From: Bedellia somnulentella | Taxonomy: Eukaryota; Arthropoda; Insecta; Lepidoptera; Bedelliidae | Length of the DNA: 64,000 bases | Direction of reading: 5' to 3' | Assembly (NCBI GenBank): GCA_963576735.1 | Contig: OY755184.1 | Span: 7,068,001-7,132,000 of the forward strand | Translations under genes and position numbers: made by a program | Notes under the pieces: generated by a model | Seen by the model: the letters and a program-made list of their open reading frames with translations, nothing else | The model's database searches: none | What the model was told of the DNA's origin: nothing | Part shown: positions 58,801 through 64,000 of the stretch, piece by piece | Numbering within the stretch: the first letter of the stretch is position 1 | Layout: every line of letters starts with the position of its first letter

Positions 58801-60748
58801 TGTACTAACCGGACTGAGCCACTTACAATATATACCCTCACCGCTCCAGTAGTTGAAATAAACTTTACCGTAACTATGATGAATATAACAGAAGATTATG
58901 ATGATTTTGCATTTGAAGGTGAATATAAATTTATACCGAGCACAACAGGTGACGAGGCAGTTTGTTCATTAGAATGGGGTGAAAGAAAATTAAGAGGCAC
59001 TAGTGGAGAAATTAGATTATTTGATAAACGCCAAGCGACGGCGACACCTGAATTAGTAGGAGATAGACATGTTGTTTCAGAAAGTGTACGATCAGCTGTA
59101 GCATGCGTACATCGACCTTGGCTTATAGAACCTGGTGGTGATGATGCAATACCAGTGCAGGGAAGATATTTGTACGTCAAGATTCCAGGCTACATATTAT
59201 CCGATTCATCCTCGTTTTGCCCAACACCGAATAGATTATATGTGTATGAAGCTCGGGATACACACAAACCCAAAGAAATTTGCCCAGATGGCGACAACTT
59301 TGTAGAACTTTTTTCACCTGGTTGGAAATCAACAGAAGTTCATTTAGAATCATCTCTAAAGCCGCATGCACGAAGCTATGTTATAGATTTTTTGCAACAT
59401 GAGCAAGCAGCGTATTCAATCAAATGGATTGAAGTAATGAAAAAACCCGTGTTTGAACATGACCCTGAGGCCACACCACTGCCAGCATCGTTGTCATTAG
59501 AATGTCAATACAGGTAAATAAACTTAAATATATGTTTTCAATAAATAATTATGAGAGCCTAGTAGATGTGAAACTTGATTATCCACCTGTAAATGTCGCA
59601 GCCATATCGTAGACTCTGTGATTATTATCATACTGACTATTCAGGTAGTATATTTATAATACTGCTAATAAAGGGTACAAATATCTAACGAAAAAATATA
59701 TTAATCGTAGGCTATATGTCCTGGTCCTAACTCATTATCTAAAACTGTAAGGTGGTTATGTTGAATGTAAAGTTTGAGATATAGGATAACTTTAATAGCT
59801 ATTTGGTGGCAAATAAAACATTATTTAAGTTAGGGCTAGGCTCCATAAACCCCTTTTTTTGCACTGCGTTTCTTATTCAACTCCATTTAGACCGCTAAAC
59901 CAGTCATGATTAAATTTGCACAATTTATTCTAATATTTTACCATCTTTTCCCCATTAAACTTTCCAAAAGTGGCTGAGGAATTTTTAATTCCTTAGCTCT
60001 GGCTACCCCATCTAGGGATTTATAGCCGTGAGTATATGTATGTATGAATGTATGTATTCTAATATAATTAACAATTTTAACACCAAAAGTTGCCGAAATA
60101 ATACTTGTTCTGAACTTTGCTACCCTTAGTGAAGTCCACGGTACAATTTTTGCAAATATTTACTGTTTTACCAATAACTGTATTTTTTACTTATGCAGCT
60201 GTCCAGAGTTAAACGCCTGCATTCCGCTAACGTTGTGGTGCGACGGGAACGCCCACTGTCCATCTGGATATGATGAAGATGATTCCAATTGTTCCTTTAC
60301 TATATCATTACCTCCTACTTTTTTGGCTGCTGCTGCGGGAGCAGCTCTTTTATTATTTATATTATCCGTAGTAATTTGCGTATGTAAAAGAAGTAAAAAG
60401 AAAGATAAAGAGTTTAAAGCTAGACTAGATGGTGCTCTACCTCCCGAAGAAAGGCCATATGAACGAACTAAAGTTAATGGTGTTCAAGAAACTGGGCGCC
60501 AATACGCTACTGTACAAAAATATGCTACAATAGATAAATACAGCTTAAGTCAAAAATATTGTGCAGGTTTAAACGATGCGCGGTATTATGATGAAGTAAC
60601 TCAAGGTAGAGAAAAAGTAGTAGATGCTAGATATGCTAGTCTAGGCCGAGCCGGCAGAAGTATAAGAACTGAAAACACGAGGATAAGTGGATCTAGAAGA
60701 GCCTTACCAGATCTTGGCTATCCAGATCCTAAAGATGGTTTTTGTTGA
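37527..60748 (+). CDS. culd: Culd-like CUB/LDLa transmembrane protein (12 coding exons)
   Basis: Spliced from twelve exons, all GT/AG with matching phases, the product has 1117 residues. Order: hydrophobic signal peptide (about 11-29), LDLa-1 (C64-C99), CUB-1 (about 102-228), CUB-2 (about 262-401), CUB-3 (about 419-577), two more CUB-like blocks (about 601-765 and 775-925), LDLa-2 (C932-C966), one membrane span (about 973-997), a KRSKKKDK stop-transfer stretch and a cytoplasmic tail (998-1117) with YATV, YATI, YDEV and YASL sorting-type motifs. Known: Drosophila Culd is a photoreceptor CUB/LDLa membrane protein required for endocytic trafficking of rhodopsin and TRPL. Inference: this is its counterpart, acting at the plasma membrane and in endosomes. 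The architecture and tail fit; Neto (two CUBs, one LDLa) and cubilin (huge, no such tail) fit less well. Orthology is not proven from sequence alone. Confidence 0.75.
37828..38085 (+). other. Start of first coding intron (37,828-45,911)
   Basis: The whole 8.1-kb intron holds C-family tails, a CRE-containing block, an RT/retrogene chimera, a tandem duplication, a hairpin with a Helitron-like element, and A and B SINEs. These are listed separately. Confidence 0.8.
38086..38166 (+). repeat. Family C LINE 3' end
   Basis: GGTATCGATAGTTACTGCCT, then ACCCCAATGGGAACTAACGG, and CGTGAGTATATGTATG. It lies about 260 bp downstream of the exon 1 donor. Confidence 0.82.
38167..39329. other. Intronic unique sequence
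   Basis: Mostly AT-rich. A short trace resembling the D SINE (TTAATCCGCCATGCTAGCC) lies near 38,190, and a B-tail trace near 39,053 (CACGCCGTATATCCCTGAAG). Confidence 0.35.
39330..39551. promoter_or_regulatory. Candidate intronic regulatory block with a CRE
   Basis: About 220 bp of balanced composition inside the AT-rich first coding intron, ending with a perfect TGACGTCA (39,544-39,551), the CREB/ATF palindrome. Neither strand gives a recognisable protein. The regulatory role is inference. Confidence 0.25.
40032..40107 (+). repeat. Family C LINE 3' end
   Basis: AAGATCGTACGAAGTGGCGA, TCGATAGTCTTTGCCTACC, and ATGGCGTGAGATGTATGTAT. A more decayed trace lies just upstream at about 39,900-39,955. 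Confidence 0.78.
40236..40314 (+). pseudogene. Reverse transcriptase fragment, frameshifted
   Basis: One frame reads YKLECGVRQGG (GVRQGG at 40,254-40,271), another NLYINALIDELS (40,279-40,314). In non-LTR reverse transcriptases these motifs are adjacent, normally joined by about seven residues that are lost here together with the frame. It is directly fused to a GC-rich unrelated coding segment. Confidence 0.72.
40315..40590 (+). pseudogene. GC-rich retrocopied gene 3' end
   Basis: From 40,315 the composition jumps to very GC-rich and encodes TRDAEAGRRATVSVRASNYP, LLAALADRYDCVYVRRCGER, and HVPPPPHRRTYT before TGA at 40,474-40,476. AT-rich 3' UTR-like sequence follows, with AATAAA at 40,565-40,570. 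It looks like the last coding segment plus 3' UTR of a cellular mRNA, intronless and without its 5' part, copied in as cDNA. I do not recognise the parent protein. No clear poly(A) tract remains. Confidence 0.6.
40758..40812 (+). repeat. tRNA-like SINE head fragment
   Basis: GGTGGCGTATACCCGAGGTC, then a perfect B box GGTTCGATCCCC at 40,792-40,803, resembles the D/T-arm region of a tRNA. No cloverleaf can be completed, so it is probably a SINE remnant and not a tRNA gene. Confidence 0.5.
40813..41231. other. Intronic unique sequence
   Basis: AT-rich, no recognisable feature. Confidence 0.4.
41232..41369 (+). repeat. Family A SINE with large internal deletion
   Basis: GCTGTGTGGTGTTGGAGACC joins the head directly to the B-box-like middle. 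CCCATCACCCAAAACATTTA and TATAGCCGCGAGTATA follow. Confidence 0.65.
41370..42148. other. Intronic unique sequence with a denser patch
   Basis: At 41,740-41,930 the composition is more balanced (GTGTGCGCGCCAATTAAC, GAGCTCGTGCGGACTTGCAC), which may be regulatory. No coding frame was found. Confidence 0.3.
42149..42463. repeat. Tandem duplication, two units of about 157 bp
   Basis: CGCAATCGAATCAGAAACAA starts at 42,149 and again at 42,306. The units run in parallel to TGCAGTGTGTA with few differences, mainly in the last third (GACTCGTTTGGGG against ATTTATTTGTTTGGGG). The near identity suggests a fairly recent event. Confidence 0.9.
43192..43238. repeat. Perfect 22-bp hairpin
   Basis: A stem running TATATAGATGATTAGTTCTA plus GT pairs without mismatch to the following arm across a 3-nt loop (ACA). 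Confidence 0.9.
43239..43430 (+). mobile_element. Helitron-like or similar non-autonomous element
   Basis: AAAAGAAAGTCGTAATAGTT, TATTTATAACTCGAAAACAG, ATGAACCGATCTGGCTGAAA and the end GCGAAGCCGGGGCGGACCAC then TAGT match, from memory, a widespread insect repeat. The terminal CTAG followed by T fits Helitrons. Confidence 0.5.
43776..43885 (-). repeat. Family A SINE, 3' fragment
   Basis: Plus strand reads CTCACCGTTCGATATATCCC, TAGAAGGGTAGCCAGAG, and CACTTTTGAAATTTGAGTAT. Confidence 0.6.
44004..44372 (-). mobile_element. Family B SINE, second subfamily, full length
   Basis: Plus strand runs from AACATAAACGTTCACGCCG through CATGGCAGCGCCATCTAG to ACCCACTGAACTATCATGTC. Same head and ACTAGATGGCGCTG block as the copies at 4.4 and 31.9 kb. 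Confidence 0.9.
44504..44706 (+). mobile_element. Family B SINE, 3'-eroded
   Basis: A box TAGCTCAGTGGATAGA and B box GGTTCAAATTCC are intact. The body continues to ACAAAACGTCGTTAAGC, where similarity stops. Confidence 0.82.
44707..45539. other. Intronic unique sequence
   Basis: No repeat or gene-like frame recognised. Confidence 0.4.
45540..45770 (+). repeat. Possible family D SINE remnant
   Basis: GTTGAATCACCTGATTCTCA, then TTAGATGGTCCCGTGCTTC, and ACTCGAGCCCCTTGATTA follow the order of the D element at 29.7 kb, with much decay. Confidence 0.35.
45912..46048 (+). CDS. Culd-like exon 2: start of CUB-1
   Basis: Acceptor TTGTTGCAG, donor CAG|GTACTT. It enters after one base of a codon and leaves in phase 0, giving residues 101-146 (PCNRTYMGDVGRTYELEV, then HLPFVCHLNFTALGG). 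Two cysteines (C102, C130) and two N-glycosylation sequons (NRT, NFT) are visible. Confidence 0.92.
47066..47190 (-). mobile_element. Non-LTR LINE, extreme 3' end
   Basis: The minus strand encodes AAGSRWMRAAQDRSLWRSFG then EAYVQQ and a stop, the familiar C-terminus of a lepidopteran LINE. It ends in TGATGATGATAATGATGATG-type repeats. It lies in the intron between exons 2 and 3, about 95 bp before the exon 3 acceptor. Confidence 0.85.
47285..47485 (+). CDS. Culd-like exon 3: CUB-1 core
   Basis: Acceptor CTTTCAG, donor CAACAG|GTGAGA, phase 0 on both sides, residues 147-213. LTFDTFTVGKFVSFTSDGCP and QWCGSAWGYTVYFSES give the CUB strand pattern with the C...D...WCG arrangement. Confidence 0.93.
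47486..48654. other. Intron 3, unique part
   Basis: No repeat or coding frame recognised before the SINE at 48,655. Confidence 0.45.
48655..48877 (-). repeat. Family A SINE, diverged
   Basis: Plus-strand CATACAAAGAGTAGCTAGAA, AGCCCTTTTTGGAAGTTGAG and GACACCCACGAATAGATATG follow A in reverse. It lies in intron 3. Confidence 0.7.
48878..49398. other. Intron 3, 3' part
   Basis: AT-rich, nothing recognised. Confidence 0.4.
49399..49635 (+). CDS. Culd-like exon 4: end of CUB-1, start of CUB-2
   Basis: Acceptor TTTAACAG, donor ACTAAG|GTATTG, phase 0 on both sides, residues 214-292. GVGYNFDFKLAYKFL closes CUB-1. CRIQSPNFPGVYPRNATCTY is the textbook CUB opening (C...SPNFP..YP....C). Confidence 0.95.
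49723..50047 (+). mobile_element. Family B SINE inside intron 4
   Basis: A box TAGCTAAGTGGGTAGA and B box GGTTCGAATCCC lead into a somewhat shortened body. The end is ATATACGTCGTGAAACTTAG. It fills about 325 of the 466 bp of this intron, on the sense strand. Confidence 0.9.
50102..50208 (+). CDS. Culd-like exon 5: CUB-2 middle
   Basis: Acceptor TTTATTTCAG, donor CTCAA|GTAAGT. Enters in phase 0 and leaves after two bases of residue 328. Encodes IPADKHVLLAVRQTNSHKIH then IKDQIVKYDRSQRVL. Confidence 0.92.
50671..50884 (+). mobile_element. Family A SINE with internal deletion, intron 5
   Basis: Starts GCTGTGTAGTGTCGGCTTCG and ends GCCGTAAGTATATGTAGGTA. The AGGCGACTAA...TTTTTGGGC block is missing. 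Confidence 0.85.
50989..51040 (-). repeat. Family A SINE 3' fragment next to exon 6
   Basis: Plus-strand CATACATATATACACACGAC, TACAAATCTCTACACGGAGT and AGCCGAATC are a decayed reverse A tail, ending about 58 bp before the exon 6 acceptor. Confidence 0.5.
51099..51318 (+). CDS. Culd-like exon 6: end of CUB-2
   Basis: Acceptor CATTTCAG, donor GTTCAA|GTAAGT. Completes residue 328 and runs to 401 in phase 0. IWDQCNVVQDYLTVWDGASR, VLVRLCGGDAVPDIISRG and LPGFELEVQ hold the CUB signature C..DYL.VWDG...LCG and the closing GFELEV strand. The D of QDYL and the surrounding acidic residues fit a calcium-binding CUB. Confidence 0.95.
51455..51572 (+). repeat. Family A SINE, degenerate
   Basis: TAATAAAGGTTCTTCATTTC, CTCCTCAACTTGCATGAAGG and GATTATAGCTGTGAGGAT follow the A 3' half in intron 6. 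Confidence 0.4.
51658..51735 (-). repeat. Family A SINE 5' fragment, degenerate
   Basis: Plus-strand CCATTTCCTTAGTTGCTTCA then CCAAACCGTCACTACATAGC is the reverse of a decayed A head. Confidence 0.4.
52119..52268 (+). CDS. Culd-like exon 7: start of CUB-3
   Basis: Acceptor ATTACACAG, donor TTTCAG|GTAATA, phase 0 on both sides, residues 402-451. Encodes VLYVDKESHTYVRSDGRCRF, SGVLKNPRHSLPPNTSCIYY. The C419...SG.L..P....PPNTSC pattern is a CUB opening. Confidence 0.92.
52495..52641 (+). CDS. Culd-like exon 8: CUB-3 middle
   Basis: Acceptor AATGTTTCAG, donor GGAAAG|GTACTG, phase 0 on both sides, residues 452-500. GRPNEIVWVSFVKYH, then KDCSSQLTIWDGAAPD supplies the C...L.IWDG CUB core. Confidence 0.93.
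52690..52940 (+). mobile_element. Family A SINE in intron 8
   Basis: Runs from GCTGTGTAGTGTCGGCTTAG to CCGTGAGTATATGTATG, well preserved, beginning only about 50 bp after the exon 8 donor. Confidence 0.9.
52941..53616. other. Intron 8, 3' part
   Basis: Unique sequence. A balanced-composition patch at about 53,030-53,170 gives short frames on both strands without recognisable protein. Confidence 0.4.
53617..53784 (+). CDS. Culd-like exon 9: CUB-3, cysteine-rich part
   Basis: Acceptor TTGTTTCAG, donor TTGCAG|GTAAAA, phase 0 on both sides, residues 501-556. LLGSFCREESPKLCDHALL then TRPCAPSESYITTGPALTIL matches the CUB LG.FC...P segment, with two extra cysteines. Confidence 0.92.
53826..54064 (+). 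mobile_element. Family A SINE in intron 9
   Basis: Starts GTGTAGTGTCGGCTTAGAAT about 40 bp after the exon 9 donor and ends TATAGCCTTGAGTATGTATG. Confidence 0.88.
54065..55056. other. Intron 9, unique part
   Basis: No gene-like frame. A GC-richer patch at about 54,690-54,900 (GGCGGACGAGTCGCTTAC, CACGTGCGTTCTGTC) stands out and could be regulatory. Confidence 0.35.
55057..55423 (-). mobile_element. Non-LTR LINE, C-terminal fragment and 3' UTR
   Basis: The minus strand between 55,387 and 55,214 reads KLAICQRNSYDMCIKLFNTI, SDDMKKLTFNKFKTVLFNYL, IDNCIYSVKDFITKCNI then TGA, resembling the C-terminal end of jockey/CR1-type LINE proteins (K..L...L....YSV.DF). Beyond the stop an AT-rich 3' UTR ends in TTTTATTTTATTTTATTTAT. 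It lies antisense in intron 9. Confidence 0.72.
55424..56201. other. Intron 9, unique part
   Basis: A GC-richer patch at about 55,800-55,960 (GCACGTGCGAGCGCCACTCC, CCCCGCCGTAACAGCGAC) sits in AT-rich sequence. No coding frame was found. A tail trace of an A/C element lies near 56,122. Confidence 0.35.
56202..56416 (-). mobile_element. Family C LINE 3' fragment
   Basis: Plus strand starts CATACATACATACATATTCT, then CCCATTGGGGTAGGCAGAGA, and continues uninterrupted through the coding end (GTTTACATCCATCAATCTTT, CTGCCTTTTTGAGCACATTT) to CCTCCGAGGTCGT. It is one of the clearest C copies, joining tail and protein end. Confidence 0.88.
56460..56725 (-). repeat. Family B SINE, degenerate
   Basis: Plus-strand ATATCTCCAAAGGAGTTGCA, TTCACCTGATGTTTAGAGTA, AGTGGATTTCCTCACGATTT and ACCGTTAACAATATGA follow B in reverse with losses. 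Confidence 0.6.
56726..57388. other. Intron 9, unique part
   Basis: AT-rich, nothing recognised. Confidence 0.4.
57389..57629 (-). mobile_element. Family A SINE, full length, intron 9
   Basis: Plus strand runs from CATACATATACTCACGGCTA to GACATTCTAAGCCGGCACTA. It belongs to the CGACACCCGTGGGTAG subfamily. Confidence 0.92.
57630..58077. other. Intron 9, unique part
   Basis: Very AT-rich, nothing recognised. Confidence 0.4.
58078..58172 (-). repeat. Family A SINE, degenerate
   Basis: Plus-strand AAAGAAAGGTAGCCAGGGTT, CAGCCACTTATGGAAGTGGG and ATATTCTAAGCCGATA, with the centre deleted. Confidence 0.55.
58308..58522 (+). CDS. Culd-like exon 10: end of CUB-3, start of CUB-4
   Basis: Acceptor TGTTTTAG, donor TTGAG|GTAAGT. 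Enters in phase 0 and leaves after two bases of residue 628. VSFLLRYEFVDVSEQGQPLA closes CUB-3, and YSGRFQAPRAIFYYGRGG, then ENLTCTL, opens the next CUB-like domain. Confidence 0.93.
58593..59513 (+). CDS. Culd-like exon 11: two CUB-like domains
   Basis: Acceptor TTTATTTCAG, donor TACAG|GTAAAT. The preceding intron is only 70 bp. It is the largest exon, residues 628-935. FEAKQGERIQLTFMNSYFGN continues CUB-4, which closes near DFAFEGEYKFIP. A further CUB-like block follows with RYLYVKIPGYI, SFCPTPNRLYVYEA and YSIKWIEVMKKPVFEH. These two blocks lack the neat C..SP.YP opening and are more diverged than CUB-2. Several N-X-S/T sites (NRT, NFT, NIT) are present. Confidence 0.95.
59931..60056 (+). 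repeat. Family A SINE, 5'-truncated, intron 11
   Basis: From ATTTTACCATCTTTTCCCC to GCCGTGAGTATATGTATG with TATG repeats, 142 bp before the last exon. Confidence 0.85.
60199..60748 (+). CDS. Culd-like exon 12: LDLa-2, membrane span, cytoplasmic tail
   Basis: Acceptor TTATGCAG; completes residue 935 and ends at TGA 60,746-60,748. LDLa-2 (CPELNACIPLTLWCDG, then HCPSGYDEDDSNC) has all six cysteines with C932 from exon 11. The span is about PPTFLAAAAGAALLLFILSV plus VICVC, followed by KRSKKKDK, so the tail is inside. The tail is tyrosine-rich with QYATVQKYATIDKYSLSQKY, RYYDEV, RYASL and ends DGFC. Confidence 0.95.
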
Positions 60749-61320
60749 CAATCTCCTGACTTATTGGAAACAACTGTCTAGGTTCTTCAAATGGCCATTC
60801 ACTTTAGGACAATTGATATAAAATTAGAATAAAGACTGAGACGGCGTAAGTGCCTCAGAACTTTAGGTATTAAAATTTTAGATGATCTTGTGAAATTTTA
60901 TTTCTGACTTAAATTTGTATATAAATAAATAGTCAGTCCCTTAGATAATATGAATCAAATCAATTTTATACTATGAGCACACTCAAGTTCCGAGGTATTT
61001 ACTCCAAAATGCTACAATAGTGATACTATTCGTCATTTCGCTATTGTTTGAGCAATTACTTGTCTAAAAATTAACGAGTTGATTAGAATGTGCAGTAATT
61101 TTTAAGATATGAAATCAAAATGTGATATAGGTTGTAAAAATTAAAGAATAATAATAACATAAGTATTAAGATATGAACAGTGTAACTCACAAAAACCTTC
61201 ACTTGTATTATATAACGTAATGTAACTAATTATCATAGTTTGTAAATAGACTATATAGAGCTAAGGTTTTTAAAAATCTGAATATTTCCTAATAAAAGGA
61301 AAATAAATCGTTTCAAAGAA
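60749..61320 (+). terminator. 3' UTR with polyadenylation signals
   Basis: AATAAA occurs at 60,828-60,833, 60,924-60,929, 61,291-61,296 and 61,302-61,307. The last pair, close together and followed by a T-rich stretch, is the likely main site. The earlier ones would give short 3' UTRs. Confidence 0.6.
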
Positions 61321-62045
61321 ATCTGACTTTTATTCATTCCAAAAACCAAAAACCAGAAATGTTAAAGTTAGAAACCAGTTTTAATATTTTAATGAATACC
61401 AACAAATTTCGAAATATTATTCAATGCTGTTATATTAATTAACAAATAGATGTAGGGAATATTGATTAAAATAACGCTTTGTACTTTTCAATACATTTGC
61501 TCCCAATACCATCAGGTCAACGTAGTATAATAAATACCATTACAACGTCCATATAGTAGACAACAGCATAATTCAAATATAAAAGCTGATAGTCACTAGT
61601 TCAAAAGAGTTCAAAGCGAGGTGGTGGTTAAACCTATTCGGCTCTTATGAAATGCTGGAAAGGGATATAGGTCGTGCCCTCTCACCCGTTCATTGTCGCT
61701 ACATAATCCGTAATAGCAGTGGTAAGCTATACTCTTAGTTAATTTATTGGAAAAAACTGTACTACTGTTTATTATTCTTAGCTTTCAATTTAGTATAACC
61801 ACAACCAAGAAGTAATAAAATTAATGAATTAAGGAGGCTAACCTGGCGATTAAAAGAAGAAAGTTTCATATAAGCTATTTATTTTTTGAATGATGATAAG
61901 CATTTTTGTGTGTATTATGCTTTAGTTCTCCGACACCTCTAATAGAGCAGACGATGACATAATAAAATATTCTAGTTTAATACTAAATCAGCGCTTCAGT
62001 TTGTGCCGTCATTTATAGCTAATAGACTACCAACGTTGAATACAA
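61321..62045. other. Intergenic unique sequence
   Basis: No gene or repeat recognised. Confidence 0.4.
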
Positions 62046-62289
62046 CATATACATACATATACTTACGGCTATATTTCCCTAGAAGGGGTAGCCAGAGCTA
62101 AGGCATTAGAAATTCCTCAGTCACTTTTGGAAGTTGAGTGGGGAAAAGATGGTAAAATAAAGGTTTTTGGTGATGGGTCTCAAACCGCATCGCCCAAAAA
62201 TCCAATAAAAAGCCCCAATACCCTTGGTCGCCTCTTACGACACCCGTGGGTAGAAAGGGGTGGTGATATTCTAAGCCGGCACTACACGG
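62046..62289 (-). mobile_element. Family A SINE, full length
   Basis: Plus strand runs from ACATATACATACATATACTT to AGCCGGCACTACACGGC, nearly identical in order and wording to the copy at 57.4 kb. Confidence 0.92.
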
Positions 62290-63201
62290 CATACAAGTTA
62301 CCCCTAAAAGGCTGTCTTGTCTATACTATGCGTCAATCGGTTTTTAAAAAAATATCATTTAATTTTGTTGAGATAAAAACACATATGCAACTTTTTCATC
62401 ATTAGTTCAAATCCGTAAAACAAAAGACAAAGATAATATTACCAAAATCTGCCATTTTGATGGATTATCAAATCATAATCCTCTTCTTCGAGGCCAAGAT
62501 TATCATTTACTCAGTAAAACAGATGACATGTTCTATTGATGGATTACGTTCGTTGCTCCCAACAGAATCTGGTTCCAGCCAGCTTCATCTGAGCCCCCGT
62601 AATCCATCAACCGCTATACCCGATCATTTCAGATTGATATTTTGCAAAACGACATGTAGATGTCTGTTGAAATTTCATTTATCTCATTGTAATCATCTCG
62701 CGGTTACCATTTTGAATTGTTGAGTGTGTGAGTTTTTTATATATGGTTATTTTGAAATCTGCTTATCTGCATCTTAAAAACTATTCAGATTTTTGTTTCA
62801 ATATATTTAATTGTCTCCGTGATAATTAATTTGCTTATATCGAGCGAAGACAAGGAAAGCACAATTAAGTTAACTATATCAAAAGCAATAATATATAAAA
62901 TGGACTATAGAGAATATGATATTTGTTGATTTAGTTTATCAGAGGGCAATAATAATATAATATTGGGCAGGTCAGTGACTACGGTTTAAGGAACTTACTT
63001 ATGTTATATTAACAACAAGGAGTCTTTTAGGAGAATTATTTTTTTATTTTTGTTTTAAATTTTTTGTTGTTCTAATTTGGTTGTTATTAATTTTTTTTTT
63101 CCTGTAATAAAGCTGTATAATTTAGCAATTGTTTGTAGATATATTAGATTAGGTATTTTTTTTAACTAGCTAGTTAGTTTTTAGTAGTATTAGTTAATAG
63201 T
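62290..63201. other. Intergenic unique sequence with one inverted repeat
   Basis: A perfect 13-bp inverted repeat, TTGATGGATTACG (62,536-62,548) against CGTAATCCATCAA (62,598-62,610), encloses 49 bp of balanced composition. No gene was found. Confidence 0.4.
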
Positions 63202-63393
63202 AATCTGGTGCCAACTGAAAACCAGCATGGGAGAATCATCAGCCTAGCTGCTGGTTTCTTTCATACACATGCTGAGTTGGTGCCTTTTTGGTGCAAAAAT
63301 AATATATTCGTATTTTTAATGTGTAAATTTATAATTGTATTTTTGTTTTTGTTGCAAATAAATGTTTTTTTTTTCTTTCTTTCTTTCTTTTAA
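63202..63393 (+). mobile_element. Retroposon with (CTTT)n tail
   Basis: AATCTGGTGCCAACTGAAAA at the 5' side, a matching CATGCTGAGTTGGTGCC downstream, and TTGCAAATAAATGTTTTTTT then CTTT repeats at the end. The layout resembles retroposon X near 5.2 kb, though the sequences are not the same. Confidence 0.5.
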
Positions 63394-63507
63394 TTACGTC
63401 ATTTTATTTAGACCGTGAGTCCAGAGGTCTCGCGTTTGTTTCGCAGGGAGTTCAAATACACTGATATGTGTTTTTTAGTTATTTTGTAATATCATATTAC
63501 GATTATA

Positions 63508-63790
63508 TACATACATACATATACTCATGCCATTATTTCTCATTGAGGTAGGCACAGACTATAGATCGCCACTGTATACAATCCTGGCAAACTTTTCTAG
63601 CTTGGTTTACATCCATCAATCTATTCATACATGCTTTTTTATTCTTCATACATACATACGCCTGCCTTTTTAGTACACTGTCTATTTGGTCTAAATGTGT
63701 CCTCCATGGTCTTCCTCTACTAATATTACATTCCACTTTAGGTCTATAAATTTATTTCAATAATTTGCTGACATCCATCCTCTCCTCCAA
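63508..63790 (-). mobile_element. Family C LINE, longest 3' fragment
   Basis: The minus strand encodes MECNISRGRPWRTHLDQIDS, VLKRQAYVCMKNKKACMNRL and MDVNQARKVCQDCIQWRSIV, then ends at the tail (plus strand CATACATACATATACTCATG, CATTGAGGTAGGCACAGACT). It shows that the family C tail is the 3' end of a protein-coding non-LTR element. Confidence 0.85.
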
Positions 63791-64000
63791 ATTAAGGTTG
63801 TTCCGTGCTTTTGCACTTCAAAATGTAGATCTCAGTTACAATGAACGATTAACTCTATTAAATGCAGGCTCGAATAAGAACAGCAGGATAATACAGCATA
63901 CTAGTCAAATTTTTTTCCTCTTGTTTTATAATTAAATAAATTATATATAAATTCTAATTTGCTTTCTGCCATATTTTCTGCTATGAAACTCCATGAAAAA

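Noticed and set aside
47285..60748. Neto or cubilin identity for the main gene
   Set aside because: Neto has two CUBs and one LDLa; cubilin has many more CUBs plus EGF repeats and no such tail. The two flanking LDLa modules and the tail fit Culd better.
62127..62405. 92-codon frame near 62.2 kb, also seen in reverse near 11.8 kb
   Set aside because: Both are antisense readings of family A SINEs (MEVEWGKGGKIKVFGDG-like), so the similarity reflects the repeat and not a conserved protein.
1..64000. CRISPR array, bacterial operon or phage content
   Set aside because: Repeats are dispersed with no regular spacers, and the gene has spliceosomal introns. The DNA is eukaryotic.

Overview
The window looks like nuclear DNA of an insect, most likely a moth or butterfly: it is AT-rich, packed with short retroposons ending in TATG-type or CTTT-type tails, and carries one large, intron-split gene for an insect-type CUB/LDLa membrane protein. 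The species assignment is inference; no rRNA, tRNA gene or mitochondrial marker is present to fix it.

Layout. Bases 1-37,456 hold no recognisable protein gene. They contain SINEs, LINE 3' ends, two copies of a terminal-inverted-repeat DNA transposon, several fold-back elements and unique AT-rich sequence. A GC-richer segment near 8.1-8.46 kb, ending in a good splice donor, could be a non-coding first exon of the main gene. Bases 37,457-61,320 hold the main gene on the + strand. I assembled 12 coding exons (37,527-60,748) in which every splice site is GT/AG and every phase joins, giving 1117 residues: signal peptide, LDLa, a run of CUB-type domains, a second LDLa, one membrane span and a 120-residue tyrosine-rich cytoplasmic tail. 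The architecture fits the Culd family, described in Drosophila as a photoreceptor membrane protein needed for endocytic trafficking of rhodopsin and TRPL. Bases 61,321-64,000 are intergenic with more repeats.

Repeats. Three abundant families occur here: A (about 245 bp, begins near GTGTAGTGYCGGCTTAGAAT), B (about 350 bp, tRNA-like head with A and B boxes) and C (3' end of a non-LTR retrotransposon, with the C-terminus of its protein still readable). All three share a similar 3' tail of about 45 nt, which suggests that the C LINE mobilises the A and B SINEs. Two elements, one A and one C, show 5' inversions of the kind left by twin priming. A fourth tRNA-like SINE (D), other LINE fragments, Helitron-like ends and a chimera of reverse-transcriptase sequence with a GC-rich cellular gene fragment fill out the accessory content.

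The gene and the repeats interact mainly through intron growth: one SINE makes up about 70% of the fourth coding intron, and others lie within 50-110 bp of splice sites.
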